Shown here piece after piece: positions 41,227-49,393 of a stretch of DNA of 49,660 nucleotides. The translations under genes and the position numbers were made by a program. The DNA comes from Actinomycetes bacterium. GTDB taxonomy: Bacteria > Actinomycetota > Thermoleophilia > RBG-16-64-13. The stretch is from positions 1 to 49,660 of the forward strand of contig JAJFUK010000080.1 in assembly GCA_021372435.1 (NCBI GenBank), given 5' to 3'. Below the pieces are notes generated by a model. That model worked only from the letters and a program-made list of their open reading frames with translations, was not told the origin of the DNA and did not search any database. Each line of letters starts with the position of its first letter. Within the stretch, counting starts at the first letter, position 1.

Positions 41227-42264
41227 CTACCCCAGGCTCTTGCCCATCCAGGCGATCACATCCTTGATGCGGGCCGCGACGGCGGCGAACTGGCGTGGAT
41301 CGAGCGATTGGACCCCATCCGACAGCGCCGTCTCCGGAGTCGGGTGCATCTCGATCATGAGGCCGTCGGCGCCCGCGACCAGCGCCGCCAGGGAAAGCGG
41401 CTCGACCAGGTCGACCTTACCTGCGGCGTGGCTCGGATCCACCACCACAGGCAGGTGGCTTCGCTGCTTGATGATCGGCACCGCCGAGATATCGAGGGTG
41501 TTCCGCGTGGCGGTCTCGAAAGTGCGGATGCCTCGTTCACACAAGATGACCCGGTCATTGCCCTCGCGGACGATATACTCGGCCGCCATCAGGAGCTCGT
41601 CTATGGTGGCGGCCAGGCCGCGCTTGAGGAGCACCGGGTTCTCCACCTGTCCTACCGCGGACAGCAACTGGAAGTTCTGCATATTGCGCGCCCCGATCTG
41701 AATGACGTCGGAGTACTCGGCGACCACCTCCAGGTGGCGCGGGTCCATGAGCTCAGTGACGACGGGCAGACCGCTCTGCCCGCGCGCCTCCGCCAGAATC
41801 TCCAGACCTTCCACTCCAAGTCCTTGAAAGGCGTAGGGAGACGTGCGCGGTTTGAAGGCGCCGCCGCGGAGCATGGTCGCCCCCCCTTCTTTTGCGATGG
41901 AGGCCGCCTCGAGCAGCTGTGCGCGACTCTCGACGGAACACGGACCGGCGATGAGCGCGATATGCCCACCACCAAGACAGGTCTCCCCCAAGGTAATGAC
42001 GGTGTCGGACCTGCGGAACTCCCTGCTCACCAGCTTGTAGGGGCGCAGAATGGGCAGGACCTTGTCCACGCCGGGGTAGGCCTCGAGGGGCAGACCGGCT
42101 ATCACGTCCCTCTCCCCCGCGATCCCGATCACGGTGACCAGATCGCTGGTCGATACATGACCGCGTGCACCGGCGCTCTCCAGCAACTCCAAGATCCGCT
42201 CGACGTCTTCGGGGGTGGCCGACTCCTGCATGACGATCATCATCTCTGTACTGCCGATGGCCAT
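41227..42264 (-). CDS. aroF: DAHP synthase, type I-beta with N-terminal ferredoxin-like domain
   Basis: The first enzyme of aromatic amino acid synthesis. The 345-residue protein has an N-terminal domain of about 75 residues (MMIVMQESATPEDVERILEL) like the Thermotoga-type enzyme, where it confers Tyr/Phe inhibition. The barrel has AGPCSVES, GGAFKPRTSPYAFQG, IGARNMQNF, LLKRG, ILCERG, DPSHAAGK and EMHPTPE. The ATG follows GGAGAG; the hisC-like stop is 1 nt upstream. With tyrA and aroA it forms one coupled run. Confidence 0.95.
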   Translation of the reverse strand: MAIGSTEMMIVMQESATPEDVERILELLESAGARGHVSTSDLVTVIGIAGERDVIAGLPLEAYPGVDKVLPILRPYKLVSREFRRSDTVITLGETCLGGGHIALIAGPCSVESRAQLLEAASIAKEGGATMLRGGAFKPRTSPYAFQGLGVEGLEILAEARGQSGLPVVTELMDPRHLEVVAEYSDVIQIGARNMQNFQLLSAVGQVENPVLLKRGLAATIDELLMAAEYIVREGNDRVILCERGIRTFETATRNTLDISAVPIIKQRSHLPVVVDPSHAAGKVDLVEPLSLAALVAGADGLMIEMHPTPETALSDGVQSLDPRQFAAVAARIKDVIAWMGKSLG

Positions 42265-42265
42265 G

Positions 42266-43423
42266 TCAACTCTCCGGGCTCAACGCTTCGGCGCTCAGAC
42301 CGTTCACGAGATGTTCGGCCGGTGCGGCCTGGACGCGGCGCAAATCGTCCATCGCCGCCAGGAACAGGTCTCCTTCTTCCACTTCACCGATGGTGACCCT
42401 TATCCACCCTGGGCAGTCCATGGCGTACCCGGAGCGCGTGAGGATGCCCCGCTCGAGCAAGGCCTGGGCGACCTCGGGTCCGGGGATGCCGAGGCGGGTG
42501 ACGTCGACCAGCAGGAAGTTCGCCTGGCTTGGGTGGCAGGCGATGCCCATGTCGCGTAGCCGCAGAGTGAGGCGGGCCCTCTCGGCGGCGACCTTCTGCC
42601 TGCGCTCCTCGATCCGCTCAGGATGCCGCAGCGACTCGAGCGCCGCAATCTGGGCGAGGGCGTCGACGTTGAACGGCTGGCGGATCTTGTCGAGGGCGTC
42701 CACGACCTGCGGGTCGGCGATGCCGTACCCGATGCGGAGCCCGGCCAGGCCGTAGATCTTGGAAAAGGTGCGTAGGATCACCAGGTTCGGGTGGTCGGCG
42801 GTCCAGCGTGCCGATTCCTCCCAGGTCGGAGAGGTGACGAACTCGCCGTACGCCTCGTCAAGGACGATCACCGTGTCTTCAGGGACCGCAGCGATGAACG
42901 GGCGGAGGACCCGTGGTTCCAGGTAGGCGCCGGTGGGGTTGTTCGGGTTGCAGATGATGAGAAGACTGGTGTCATCCCTCACGGCCTCCAGCATCGCCTC
43001 GAGGTCGTACTCCAGATCCTTGAGCGGAACGGCCGCGAACGACGCACCCTGGGCAAGCGCGATCGATCGGTACATGACGAACGAAGGATGTGGCAGGACC
43101 GCGTGGCGCCCGGGGCCGAGGAACGTCTGCCCAAGAAGCATGAGAAGCTCGCATGACCCGTTGCCGAAGACCAGGCGGTCCTCGCTCACGCCCAAGTGCT
43201 CTGCTACGAAACCGCGCAGCTCGCTGCATCCTCCGTCGGGGTACCAGTTGAGTCCGTCTAGGGCGGTTTTCAGCGCGTCGACGACTTCAGGGAAGGGCCC
43301 CCAAGGCACCTCGTTCGCCGACAGCCGGGCGACCCTCTCCAAGCGGTAGCGCCGACGGATGTCGGCCATCTGAGGCCCGGCTCGGTAGGGCGTGAGTTTC
43401 TCAAGCACAGGGTTCAGTCTCAT
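42266..43423 (-). CDS. hisC: HisC-family aminotransferase, possibly aromatic
   Basis: A 385-residue fold-type I PLP enzyme. It has LSANEVPWGP, GNGSCELLMLLGQTF, NPNNPTGAYL, VLDEAYGEF and the PLP Lys in TFSKIYGLAGLRIGYG. Sequence type fits histidinol-phosphate aminotransferase. The gene leads an operon of aroF, tyrA and aroA with no his genes, so it may act on phenylpyruvate or 4-hydroxyphenylpyruvate, as HisC-like enzymes do in several bacteria (inference). Confidence 0.85.
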   Translation of the reverse strand: MRLNPVLEKLTPYRAGPQMADIRRRYRLERVARLSANEVPWGPFPEVVDALKTALDGLNWYPDGGCSELRGFVAEHLGVSEDRLVFGNGSCELLMLLGQTFLGPGRHAVLPHPSFVMYRSIALAQGASFAAVPLKDLEYDLEAMLEAVRDDTSLLIICNPNNPTGAYLEPRVLRPFIAAVPEDTVIVLDEAYGEFVTSPTWEESARWTADHPNLVILRTFSKIYGLAGLRIGYGIADPQVVDALDKIRQPFNVDALAQIAALESLRHPERIEERRQKVAAERARLTLRLRDMGIACHPSQANFLLVDVTRLGIPGPEVAQALLERGILTRSGYAMDCPGWIRVTIGEVEEGDLFLAAMDDLRRVQAAPAEHLVNGLSAEALSPES

Positions 43424-43465
43424 GTTCGCTCCACTGGGCCGTCGTCACCGGTGGCCGTCATGCGC

Positions 43466-43499
43466 CTCGTCGTGGCAGGACGGCCCGGGCCACGACGAG
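43466..43499 (-). promoter_or_regulatory. Hairpin at the 5' end of the hisC-aro leader
   Basis: CTCGTCGTGGC and GCCACGACGAG form a perfect 11 bp stem with a 12 nt loop. It begins at the predicted transcription start. No T-tract and no leader peptide rich in aromatic codons were seen. It mirrors the hairpin at the start of the secD leader. Confidence 0.5.
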
Positions 43500-43506
43500 A
43501 TACGAC

Positions 43507-43512
43507 AGTATA
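43507..43512 (-). promoter_or_regulatory. -10 box for the hisC-aroF-tyrA-aroA operon
   Basis: TATACT on the minus strand predicts a start near 43500, giving a leader of about 77 nt. No -35 box at good spacing. Confidence 0.45.
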
Positions 43513-43582
43513 GAGCAGCACGGCTGAATTCATCGCAAGAACCTGTGGGACGGCTTCGCAAGAAGCCCGTTGAGGCGACGGA

Positions 43583-44314
43583 TCAGGGAGCAAACGCCGT
43601 GCGACGCAGGCGCTCCACCTCCTCGGGCGACAACGGCCGGGCTTGACCGACAGCCAGTCCCGCATCGGTGAGGCCGTCGAAGCGGGCCCGGTGGAGAGCC
43701 ACGACGGGGTGGCCGATCGCCTCCATCATTCGGCGGACCTGTCGCTTCCGTCCCTCGTGGATGGTCAGCCGCAGCGTGGTGGTCGCGCCGCTACCGGCTG
43801 CGCGGGACTTGGTGAGGACGTCGACCTGCGCGGGCGCGGTCTGTCCATCTTCCAGCAGGAGGCCGCGCCGAAGCCGGCCTACGGCCGCTTCGGTGACGGT
43901 GCCCCGCACGGTTACCAGGTATTCCTTATCCACGTGGTAACGCGGATGGAGGAGGCGGGCGGCCAGCTCCCCATCGTTGGTGAGCAGTAGAAGCCCTGTG
44001 CTGTCAAGATCGAGCCGTCCCACGGGGAAGACCCGCGCGCGGGCGGGTACGCAGTCGGTCACGGTGCGCCGCCCGCGCGCGTCCCCAGCCGCGCTGAGGA
44101 CGCCGGCCGGCTTGTTGAGGAGCCAGTATTCCTTGAGCTCCCTCTTGACCTGCCGTCCGTCGACGGTCACCGTCTGCACGCCGGGATCGACGGATTCCCC
44201 AAGAACGGCCACGCGCCCGTCGATCGTGACCCGACCGGCACGGATGAGATCCTCGCATCCGCGCCTCGATCCCAGCCCTGCCTCGGCCAGGAACTTCTGT
44301 AGCCTGATGCTCAC
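43583..44314 (-). CDS. rluB: 23S rRNA pseudouridine synthase RluB/RsuA family
   Basis: It converts specific rRNA uridines to pseudouridine. The 243-residue protein has an N-terminal S4 RNA-binding domain (MSIRLQKFLAEAGLGSRRGCEDLI) and a catalytic domain with the active Asp in GRLDLDSTGLLLLTNDG, plus LTIHEGRKRQVRRMMEAIG. The scpA-scpB-rluB order is widespread in Gram-positive bacteria and supports RluB over RsuA. The GTG start overlaps the scpB stop (GTGA). Confidence 0.93.
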   Translation of the reverse strand: MSIRLQKFLAEAGLGSRRGCEDLIRAGRVTIDGRVAVLGESVDPGVQTVTVDGRQVKRELKEYWLLNKPAGVLSAAGDARGRRTVTDCVPARARVFPVGRLDLDSTGLLLLTNDGELAARLLHPRYHVDKEYLVTVRGTVTEAAVGRLRRGLLLEDGQTAPAQVDVLTKSRAAGSGATTTLRLTIHEGRKRQVRRMMEAIGHPVVALHRARFDGLTDAGLAVGQARPLSPEEVERLRRTAFAP

Positions 44315-44946
44315 TCAGGGACCGCCAGCAACCCCAACCGGCGGCGCAGGTCTTGTTTCTGGTCCTCGGTCAGAGCAAAGCCCTCGAGGGCGGGCAGCTC
44401 TTCTAGGCCGGAAAGGCCGAACATGGCCTCGAACCGCGGCGTCGTCCCATAGAGGATCGCCCCGCTCCCCCCCTTCTCCCGCCCCACCTCGGTGACGAGA
44501 CCCCGCTCGATGAGGGTGCGCACGGCCGAATCGGAGTTGACTCCGCGGACCTCCGCGATCTGAGGGCGTGAGACCGGCTGCAGATAGGCTATGACGGCGA
44601 GGCACTCAATCGCCGCCCCCGAGAGTCGGGACACGTCCTCCGGGAGCTCGAAGAGCGTGGACACCACCGCCCGGCAGCGCGGATTGGTCCGGAACGCCCA
44701 CCCTCCGGCCAAACGGACCAGCTCGAAGCCCCTCTCCCCTCCCGGAGGGAATTCGTCGGCCAGCGCCGCGAGGGTATCTTCGATCGTTCCCGGCGCCACG
44801 TTCTGCCGTCCCTCAGAAGCGGGGCTTCCTTCAGCCTCAGCCTCCGCGAGCGCTCTGACCATCTCATCCAAGGATAGTGGCCTACCTGCCGCGAAAAGCA
44901 GGGCTTCCAGCTCGCGCTTCAATCCTCCATCGTCGATCCGGCTCAT
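44311..44946 (-). CDS. scpB: Segregation and condensation protein B
   Basis: It dimerises and joins ScpA and SMC in the chromosome-condensing complex. The 211-residue protein has LKRELEALLFAAGRPLSLDEM, then winged-helix segments (FELVRLAGGWAFRTN, LSGAAIECLAVIAYLQPVSRPQI, VRGVNSDSAVRTLIERGLV) and YGTTPRFEAMFGL. The ATG follows GAGAGG. It lies 73 nt after scpA, with a hairpin in the gap. Confidence 0.94.
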   Translation of the reverse strand: MSRIDDGGLKRELEALLFAAGRPLSLDEMVRALAEAEAEGSPASEGRQNVAPGTIEDTLAALADEFPPGGERGFELVRLAGGWAFRTNPRCRAVVSTLFELPEDVSRLSGAAIECLAVIAYLQPVSRPQIAEVRGVNSDSAVRTLIERGLVTEVGREKGGSGAILYGTTPRFEAMFGLSGLEELPALEGFALTEDQKQDLRRRLGLLAVPE

Positions 44947-44998
44947 AGTCGCCTCTCACTACTCGATCCAAAAAGGGAGCCGCCGCCGGGTCCGCCCC

Positions 44999-45019
44999 GG
45001 ACGCCGCGACGCGGCGTCC
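44999..45019 (-). other. Hairpin between scpA and scpB
   Basis: GGACGCCG and CGGCGTCC form a perfect 8 bp stem with a 5 nt loop directly after the scpA stop. A CTTTTT run lies about 20 nt further on, too far for a classic terminator. It may set the ScpA:ScpB ratio (inference). Confidence 0.4.
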
Positions 45020-45789
45020 TCAGCCGGTCGTCTTGGCCCCACGCGCCCTGACCACGATATCGCCGAAAGGCTCCGCCTGGGAGACCCGTATCTCTCCTCT
45101 GGACAGCAGATCCAGAAGGGCGAATATGGAAAGCGCCTGCACCAGTGGCTGCTCTCCCCCGAATATACGGTTGAACGAGAAACGGCTCCTCTTGGCGAGT
45201 ACGCCGCGGATGATGCGGATCTGGCGCTGAAGCTCCACTTTGATCTGTGTGATGTGCGACGTGTCGGGCTCAGCCTTGCCCTCGAGCAGACGGGAGATGC
45301 CGTCGCGCAACTCCATGGCGTCGCCGGTCCCCACTATCTCTTCGAGCGGCGCCAGCCGGCGGACGGCCTCCCCCACCGGCGGCCGGAAGACGCAGCCTGC
45401 GTTCGACTCGCCCAACTCCCTGAGCCGGACGGCAGCCGCCTTGAACTTGCTGTATTCGAACAAGCGCGCAAGCAGCCTGTCCCGCGCTTCTTCCGGGGTC
45501 ATCTCCTCTTCGAGCGCCGCCTGACCTCCAGGCAGCAGCAGGCGCGACTTGATCTCGACGAGGAGGCTCATCAAGAGCAGGAACTCGGTCATCTCGTCCC
45601 AGTAGTCTACGACCCCGGCGGTCTCCATGTCTTCCAGGTAGGCGGAGATGACCTCGAAGAGGGGGACTTCCAGGAGGTCGATCTCTTCTTTCAAGACCAG
45701 CGACAGCAGCAGGTCGAAGGGCCCCTGATAGACGTCGAGGTCGATCTCCAGCGGTCTCAGCGTGGTCTCGCTCCCCAGGAGGACCTCAT
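45020..45789 (-). CDS. scpA: Segregation and condensation protein A, with apparent 5' frameshift
   Basis: ScpA is the kleisin subunit of SMC-ScpAB. An uninterrupted frame exists only from TTG 45694, but the conserved N-terminal helix lies further upstream in the same frame (VYQGPFDLLLSLVLKEE), where no ATG, GTG or TTG precedes it. An ATG at 45789 overlaps the M50 protease stop as ATGA, the junction style of this region, but is one base out of phase. One extra G in the GGGG run (minus strand, 45776-45773) would join them, giving a start MRSSWGSETTLRPLEID. The rest is normal and ends with a winged helix (FALLDLLSRGEIRVSQAEPF). Confidence 0.85.
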
Positions 45790-46421
45790 ACCAGGGTCAC
45801 GTAGCCGAGGAAGAGGTTGGCGAGCCCCAGCACGGCCCACCGTATCAGTTGGGAAAACTGTCTCTGGAACAGGATGATGAAGGCCAAGACAATCAGCATC
45901 CCAAAACGATCCAGCCCCACCCATCTCTCGTAGGCCCCGCGGGGTAGGAACGCTCCTACCACCCGGGAGCCATCGAGCGGAGGGATCGGTATGAGGTTGA
46001 AGAGGCCCAGCACGATGTTCACCTGGAAGGCCAGAAAGACGATGTCGAACCCTGTCCCGTACGGGTCCGGGTGAATCCAGTTCAAGATCAGGATCAGGAT
46101 GACCGCGATGATGAAATTCGTGACCGGTCCGGCGGCCCCCACGACGGCCATGTCGCGTTGCCGGTTCTTGAAATACCAAGGCGAGACCGGGATCGGCTTC
46201 GCCCAACCGAACAGCCAACCGCCGAAGATGTAGGTGATGAAGAACATGGCGGTCCCGAGCGGATCCAGGTGCCTGAGGGGGTTGAAGGTCAATCGCCCGG
46301 CGCGTTTGGCCGTGGGGTCGCCCAACTTATATGCGATCCAACCGTGCGCCAGTTCGTGTGCCGCCATAGACAACAGCAGGATCGGGATGAGGGTTACCAG
46401 ACCCAGCCAGTTGAAACTCAT
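45786..46421 (-). CDS. M50-family site-2 protease-like membrane protein
   Basis: A 211-residue intramembrane metalloprotease of the compact, PDZ-free type. It has the zinc motif HELAHG in helix 1, the conserved NPLRHLDPLG segment, GPVTNFIIAV, and the third metal ligand in IPIPPLDGSRV. Five to six helices are predicted. The ATG at 46421 matches the family's usual start (MSFNWLGLVTLIPIL); GTG 46451 is in frame upstream. Substrate is unknown. The neighbour scpA is a common genomic partner of this family. Confidence 0.9.
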   Translation of the reverse strand: MSFNWLGLVTLIPILLLSMAAHELAHGWIAYKLGDPTAKRAGRLTFNPLRHLDPLGTAMFFITYIFGGWLFGWAKPIPVSPWYFKNRQRDMAVVGAAGPVTNFIIAVILILILNWIHPDPYGTGFDIVFLAFQVNIVLGLFNLIPIPPLDGSRVVGAFLPRGAYERWVGLDRFGMLIVLAFIILFQRQFSQLIRWAVLGLANLFLGYVTLV

Positions 46422-46455
46422 CGCTTCGGCCCCGCAGGCTCGGCCGCGCACCCAC

Positions 46456-49170
46456 TCACGACTTCTTCTCCAGCATCCGGCGCGCAGCCTCCAGCTCGGC
46501 CTCTCGTCCCTCGATGGTCTCCAGCACGCGCATCTCCTTCAGTCGTTCCAACATCCGTCCCACCGCGGGACCTTTCTTCACACCCAGCGCAAGAAGGTCG
46601 TCTCCGCTGATGCTGAGCGTGCGGTGACGGATATCGGTGAGATACCGTCGCAGCCGGGTCTCGGCGGGACCAGGCTCCATGGACCCTAGAGCGAACACCA
46701 GCGCCTCCACAGGTGTGGTCCTGAGAGCGCGGTACACTTCCCAGTCGTTCATCTCGTCACCGGCCAGACTCGACCGCAGCAGAGGGCCCACCACCACCGC
46801 TGCGCGGATAACCGCGCTGTCGGAACGCTTGATCTTCAATTGTTCCAGCCACAGGTACAGCTCCTCGTGCTCCATGTTGCGGGTCATCGCCGCGAGGCGC
46901 AGTCGCCAGCTTACCACCTCCTCCTGGACTCCCAACTCCTTCACAAGCGTGTCCACCCGGTGGACCAGGGCAGCGGTCTTGGTCCCCGTCGCCAACTTGG
47001 GATGGACCTGCCGGGCCACCCCCAGCTCGTACAGCCTGCCCAGCGTCCACTCCACGTCGGCCTCGCTCAAGAGCGCCACCAGCTCGTCCCGCAGCCGCAC
47101 GCCCGATAGGTCGCCCACTAGGTGCATCTCGACGCAACTCCGGGCAAAACTCCTGGTCTGCTCATCCATACGGAAGCCATAACGGTTCTCGTATCGCACC
47201 GCTCGGAAGATCCTCGTCGGGTCCTCGATGAAGCTGAGGTTGTGGAGTACCCGGATGACGCCCTCCTTGAGGTCGCGGTAGCCGCCGAAGAAGTCGATCA
47301 GCGTGCCGAAATCGCGTCCCCGTAGAGAGATGGCCATAGCGTTGATGGTGAAATCCCGGCGAAGGAGGTCCTGCCGTATGGACGCATGCTCCACTCGGGG
47401 CAGCGCGGCCGGGTAGTCGTAGAACTCGGTCCTGGTGGTGGCCACGTCGACATGGAACGGCTCGTTGGTCGAACGCAGCCAGGCCGGGGTCTCCCCCAGG
47501 ATCGACGGGGGCAGCAACACCACGGCCGTCTTGAACTTGCGATGCGCGCGCACCCTCCCTCCGAGTTGGGCGGCAAGCCGCGTGGCGAACTCGATGCCGT
47601 CGCCTTCGACGGCCACATCCACATCGACGTTCGGTTGCTCCAAGACCAGATCCCGCACGAAGCCCCCGACGAGATACACGCCGGCATAGTCGTCCGAGAG
47701 GGCCGAGCAGGCCTGGAAAAGCGGCCCGAAAAAGGAGTGCTCCGTCAATGCCTGCACCGCGTAGATTTGGGGAGCCGCGGCTTCCGCCTGCTCTTGCTCC
47801 CAGCGCCCGTGGTACGCGGCCAGAACATCGGTGCGCGTGGCGATGCCTATGACATCCTCCACCGGAGCGCTGCCCGTCGCCACAGCGTCGTCATAGGCTT
47901 CGTCGACCACCACGGGGACCCGGCCTATGTTCTTCTCGACCATGATGCGCCGCAGATCATCGATCCCGGTCGAGGCGCGGGCGAAAGCGAAGTTGCGCGT
48001 CATCACTCCCTTGACGGGGGCGTGTCCAAGACCGTGGCGGATGGCCTTGTCCAGATCGCGCCGGGCCACGATCCCCACCACCCGCCCGTCTTCGCGCACG
48101 CAGATTCCGGAGTGACCGTAACGTTGCGCCGTCACCAACGCCTCGGTGACCGGCGTGTCGGCGTCGATGAACCGCACCGGACGGCTCATGATGTCGCCGG
48201 CGCTAGGAACGCGAAGGTCGGTCTGCGAAAGCGCGCCGACCAGCCTGTCTATGACGTCCTGCGGGGAGGCTCCCCTCACGACCGCGGAGGCGGCCTGGGC
48301 GTGACCTCCGCCGTCCACCGTCTGCAGAAGGGCACCCACGTCCACGGAGCCTGCACGCGAGCGGGCGGTGACGAACACCCGGTCCTCCATCCCGACCGCC
48401 TGCAGCAGGATCTCAGCATTGATCAACTCCATGAGCTTGTGCGCGATCACGCTGAGGCCGTCGACATACGCAGGCACGCCCAGCGCGACCACATGCACGT
48501 CGATGCCCCCGATCCGTTCGACCTTGACCACGTCGACCATCCGCGTGAGGAGCTCCCGCTGCTCCTTGGTGAGCGCGCTGTGGAGGTAACGCTCGATCAA
48601 GGGCTGCGACGCCCCCAGGCGCATCGCCGCCGCGAGCATCTCGGCGTCTCGGATGGTCGTACGGGGATACGTGAGCGAGCCCGTGTCTTCGTGGATGCCG
48701 AGGGCGAAGATCGTCGCTTCCAGACGAGAGATTTCGACTCCGCGCTCCCGCAGCAGGTACAGCATCGAGGTGGCCTGCGCCCCGTCGGAGGAGAGAACCC
48801 AGTTCCGGCCTTTGACGAAGGCCGGCCTCTGAGGATTCTCGGTCTGATGATGATCGAACACCATGGTCTCGACATCCTTGCGGCCGCACAGCTGTCCCAA
48901 GTCCCCGATCCTCTCCGGTTCAGCAGTGTCGACGATGATGAGCCGGCGGATCTTGGCTTGGTCGATCAGGCGGAGGCTGACGATCGGCAGGCTTTCTCCG
49001 TGGAGGGAGACGAACTCGCGTACATTGGGGTTGAGGGACCCACTGAACACTATCCTCCCCTCGGGGTAGAGCAGCGCTGCGCCCAAGGCTGCGGCCAGGG
49101 CATCGAAATCGGCGTTCTGGTGGGTCGTGATGACCGTCGGGACGTCGAGCAGTGAAGGCGAAGCTGTCAT
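46456..49170 (-). CDS. CCA-adding enzyme/polyA polymerase fused to DHH and CBS domains
   Basis: A 904-residue multidomain protein. Residues 1-310 are a DHH/DHHA1 phosphoesterase (THQNADFDALAAALG, DHH at 106-108, GGGH at 287-290). Two CBS domains follow (about 323-455). The C-terminal half is a class II nucleotidyltransferase with VGGFVRD (501-507), the metal Asp pair at 516 and 518, RRDFTINAMA and RIFRAVRYENRYGF. It should repair or add tRNA 3' CCA; the DHH part may degrade short RNA, and CBS may sense adenosyl nucleotides (inference). ATG 49170 lies just after a -10 box; the longer open frame reads into a repeat element. Confidence 0.92.
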   Translation of the reverse strand: MTASPSLLDVPTVITTHQNADFDALAAALGAALLYPEGRIVFSGSLNPNVREFVSLHGESLPIVSLRLIDQAKIRRLIIVDTAEPERIGDLGQLCGRKDVETMVFDHHQTENPQRPAFVKGRNWVLSSDGAQATSMLYLLRERGVEISRLEATIFALGIHEDTGSLTYPRTTIRDAEMLAAAMRLGASQPLIERYLHSALTKEQRELLTRMVDVVKVERIGGIDVHVVALGVPAYVDGLSVIAHKLMELINAEILLQAVGMEDRVFVTARSRAGSVDVGALLQTVDGGGHAQAASAVVRGASPQDVIDRLVGALSQTDLRVPSAGDIMSRPVRFIDADTPVTEALVTAQRYGHSGICVREDGRVVGIVARRDLDKAIRHGLGHAPVKGVMTRNFAFARASTGIDDLRRIMVEKNIGRVPVVVDEAYDDAVATGSAPVEDVIGIATRTDVLAAYHGRWEQEQAEAAAPQIYAVQALTEHSFFGPLFQACSALSDDYAGVYLVGGFVRDLVLEQPNVDVDVAVEGDGIEFATRLAAQLGGRVRAHRKFKTAVVLLPPSILGETPAWLRSTNEPFHVDVATTRTEFYDYPAALPRVEHASIRQDLLRRDFTINAMAISLRGRDFGTLIDFFGGYRDLKEGVIRVLHNLSFIEDPTRIFRAVRYENRYGFRMDEQTRSFARSCVEMHLVGDLSGVRLRDELVALLSEADVEWTLGRLYELGVARQVHPKLATGTKTAALVHRVDTLVKELGVQEEVVSWRLRLAAMTRNMEHEELYLWLEQLKIKRSDSAVIRAAVVVGPLLRSSLAGDEMNDWEVYRALRTTPVEALVFALGSMEPGPAETRLRRYLTDIRHRTLSISGDDLLALGVKKGPAVGRMLERLKEMRVLETIEGREAELEAARRMLEKKS

Positions 49171-49176
49171 GGCCCT

Positions 49177-49182
49177 AGTATA
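49177..49182 (-). promoter_or_regulatory. -10 box for a leaderless CCA-enzyme transcript
   Basis: TATACT on the minus strand ends 6 nt before the ATG, with no ribosome site. The transcript would start at the A of ATG. Repeat copy B begins 46 nt upstream of this box. Confidence 0.5.
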
Positions 49183-49228
49183 CCGAGGCGGAGGTCGACG
49201 ACATCCGCGGGGCGATCCGACCGGCCTC

Positions 49229-49393
49229 AAGACTCGTTTCAAGATGAAGCTCCGCCGCAAGGGACGAGCCGGGCGAGTGCGAGAGAAGGACGGAGGGAGC
49301 GTGAATAGCAGCGCTATTGGCGCGACCGAGGACGCGCTATCGCGCCGTCGGGCGCGCACTCGGCGGCCGCGGCTTCATTTTGAATCGAGTTCT
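49229..49393 (+). repeat. 165 bp inverted-terminal-repeat element, copy B
   Basis: It matches copy A (14413-14577) over the full 165 nt at 140 positions without gaps. Termini 4-22 and 144-162 pair at 18 of 19 positions with one G-U. The stem 46-53/127-134 is perfect here, and AATAGC-agc-GCTATT (76-90) forms an apical hairpin. The right end overlaps the last codons and stop of the purine nucleoside phosphorylase gene. A TGGGC-ac-GCCCA hairpin follows immediately. Same internal orientation as copies A and C. Confidence 0.85.

Noticed and set aside
47386-49155. 589-codon open frame opposite the CCA enzyme gene
   Set aside because: Antisense shadow; composition is His/Gly/Arg/Asp-rich as expected for the complement of a high-GC gene.
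49171-49359. N-terminal extension of the CCA enzyme frame into repeat copy B
   Set aside because: It would translate the repeat backwards; a -10 box and an ATG at 49170 give the normal DHH start.
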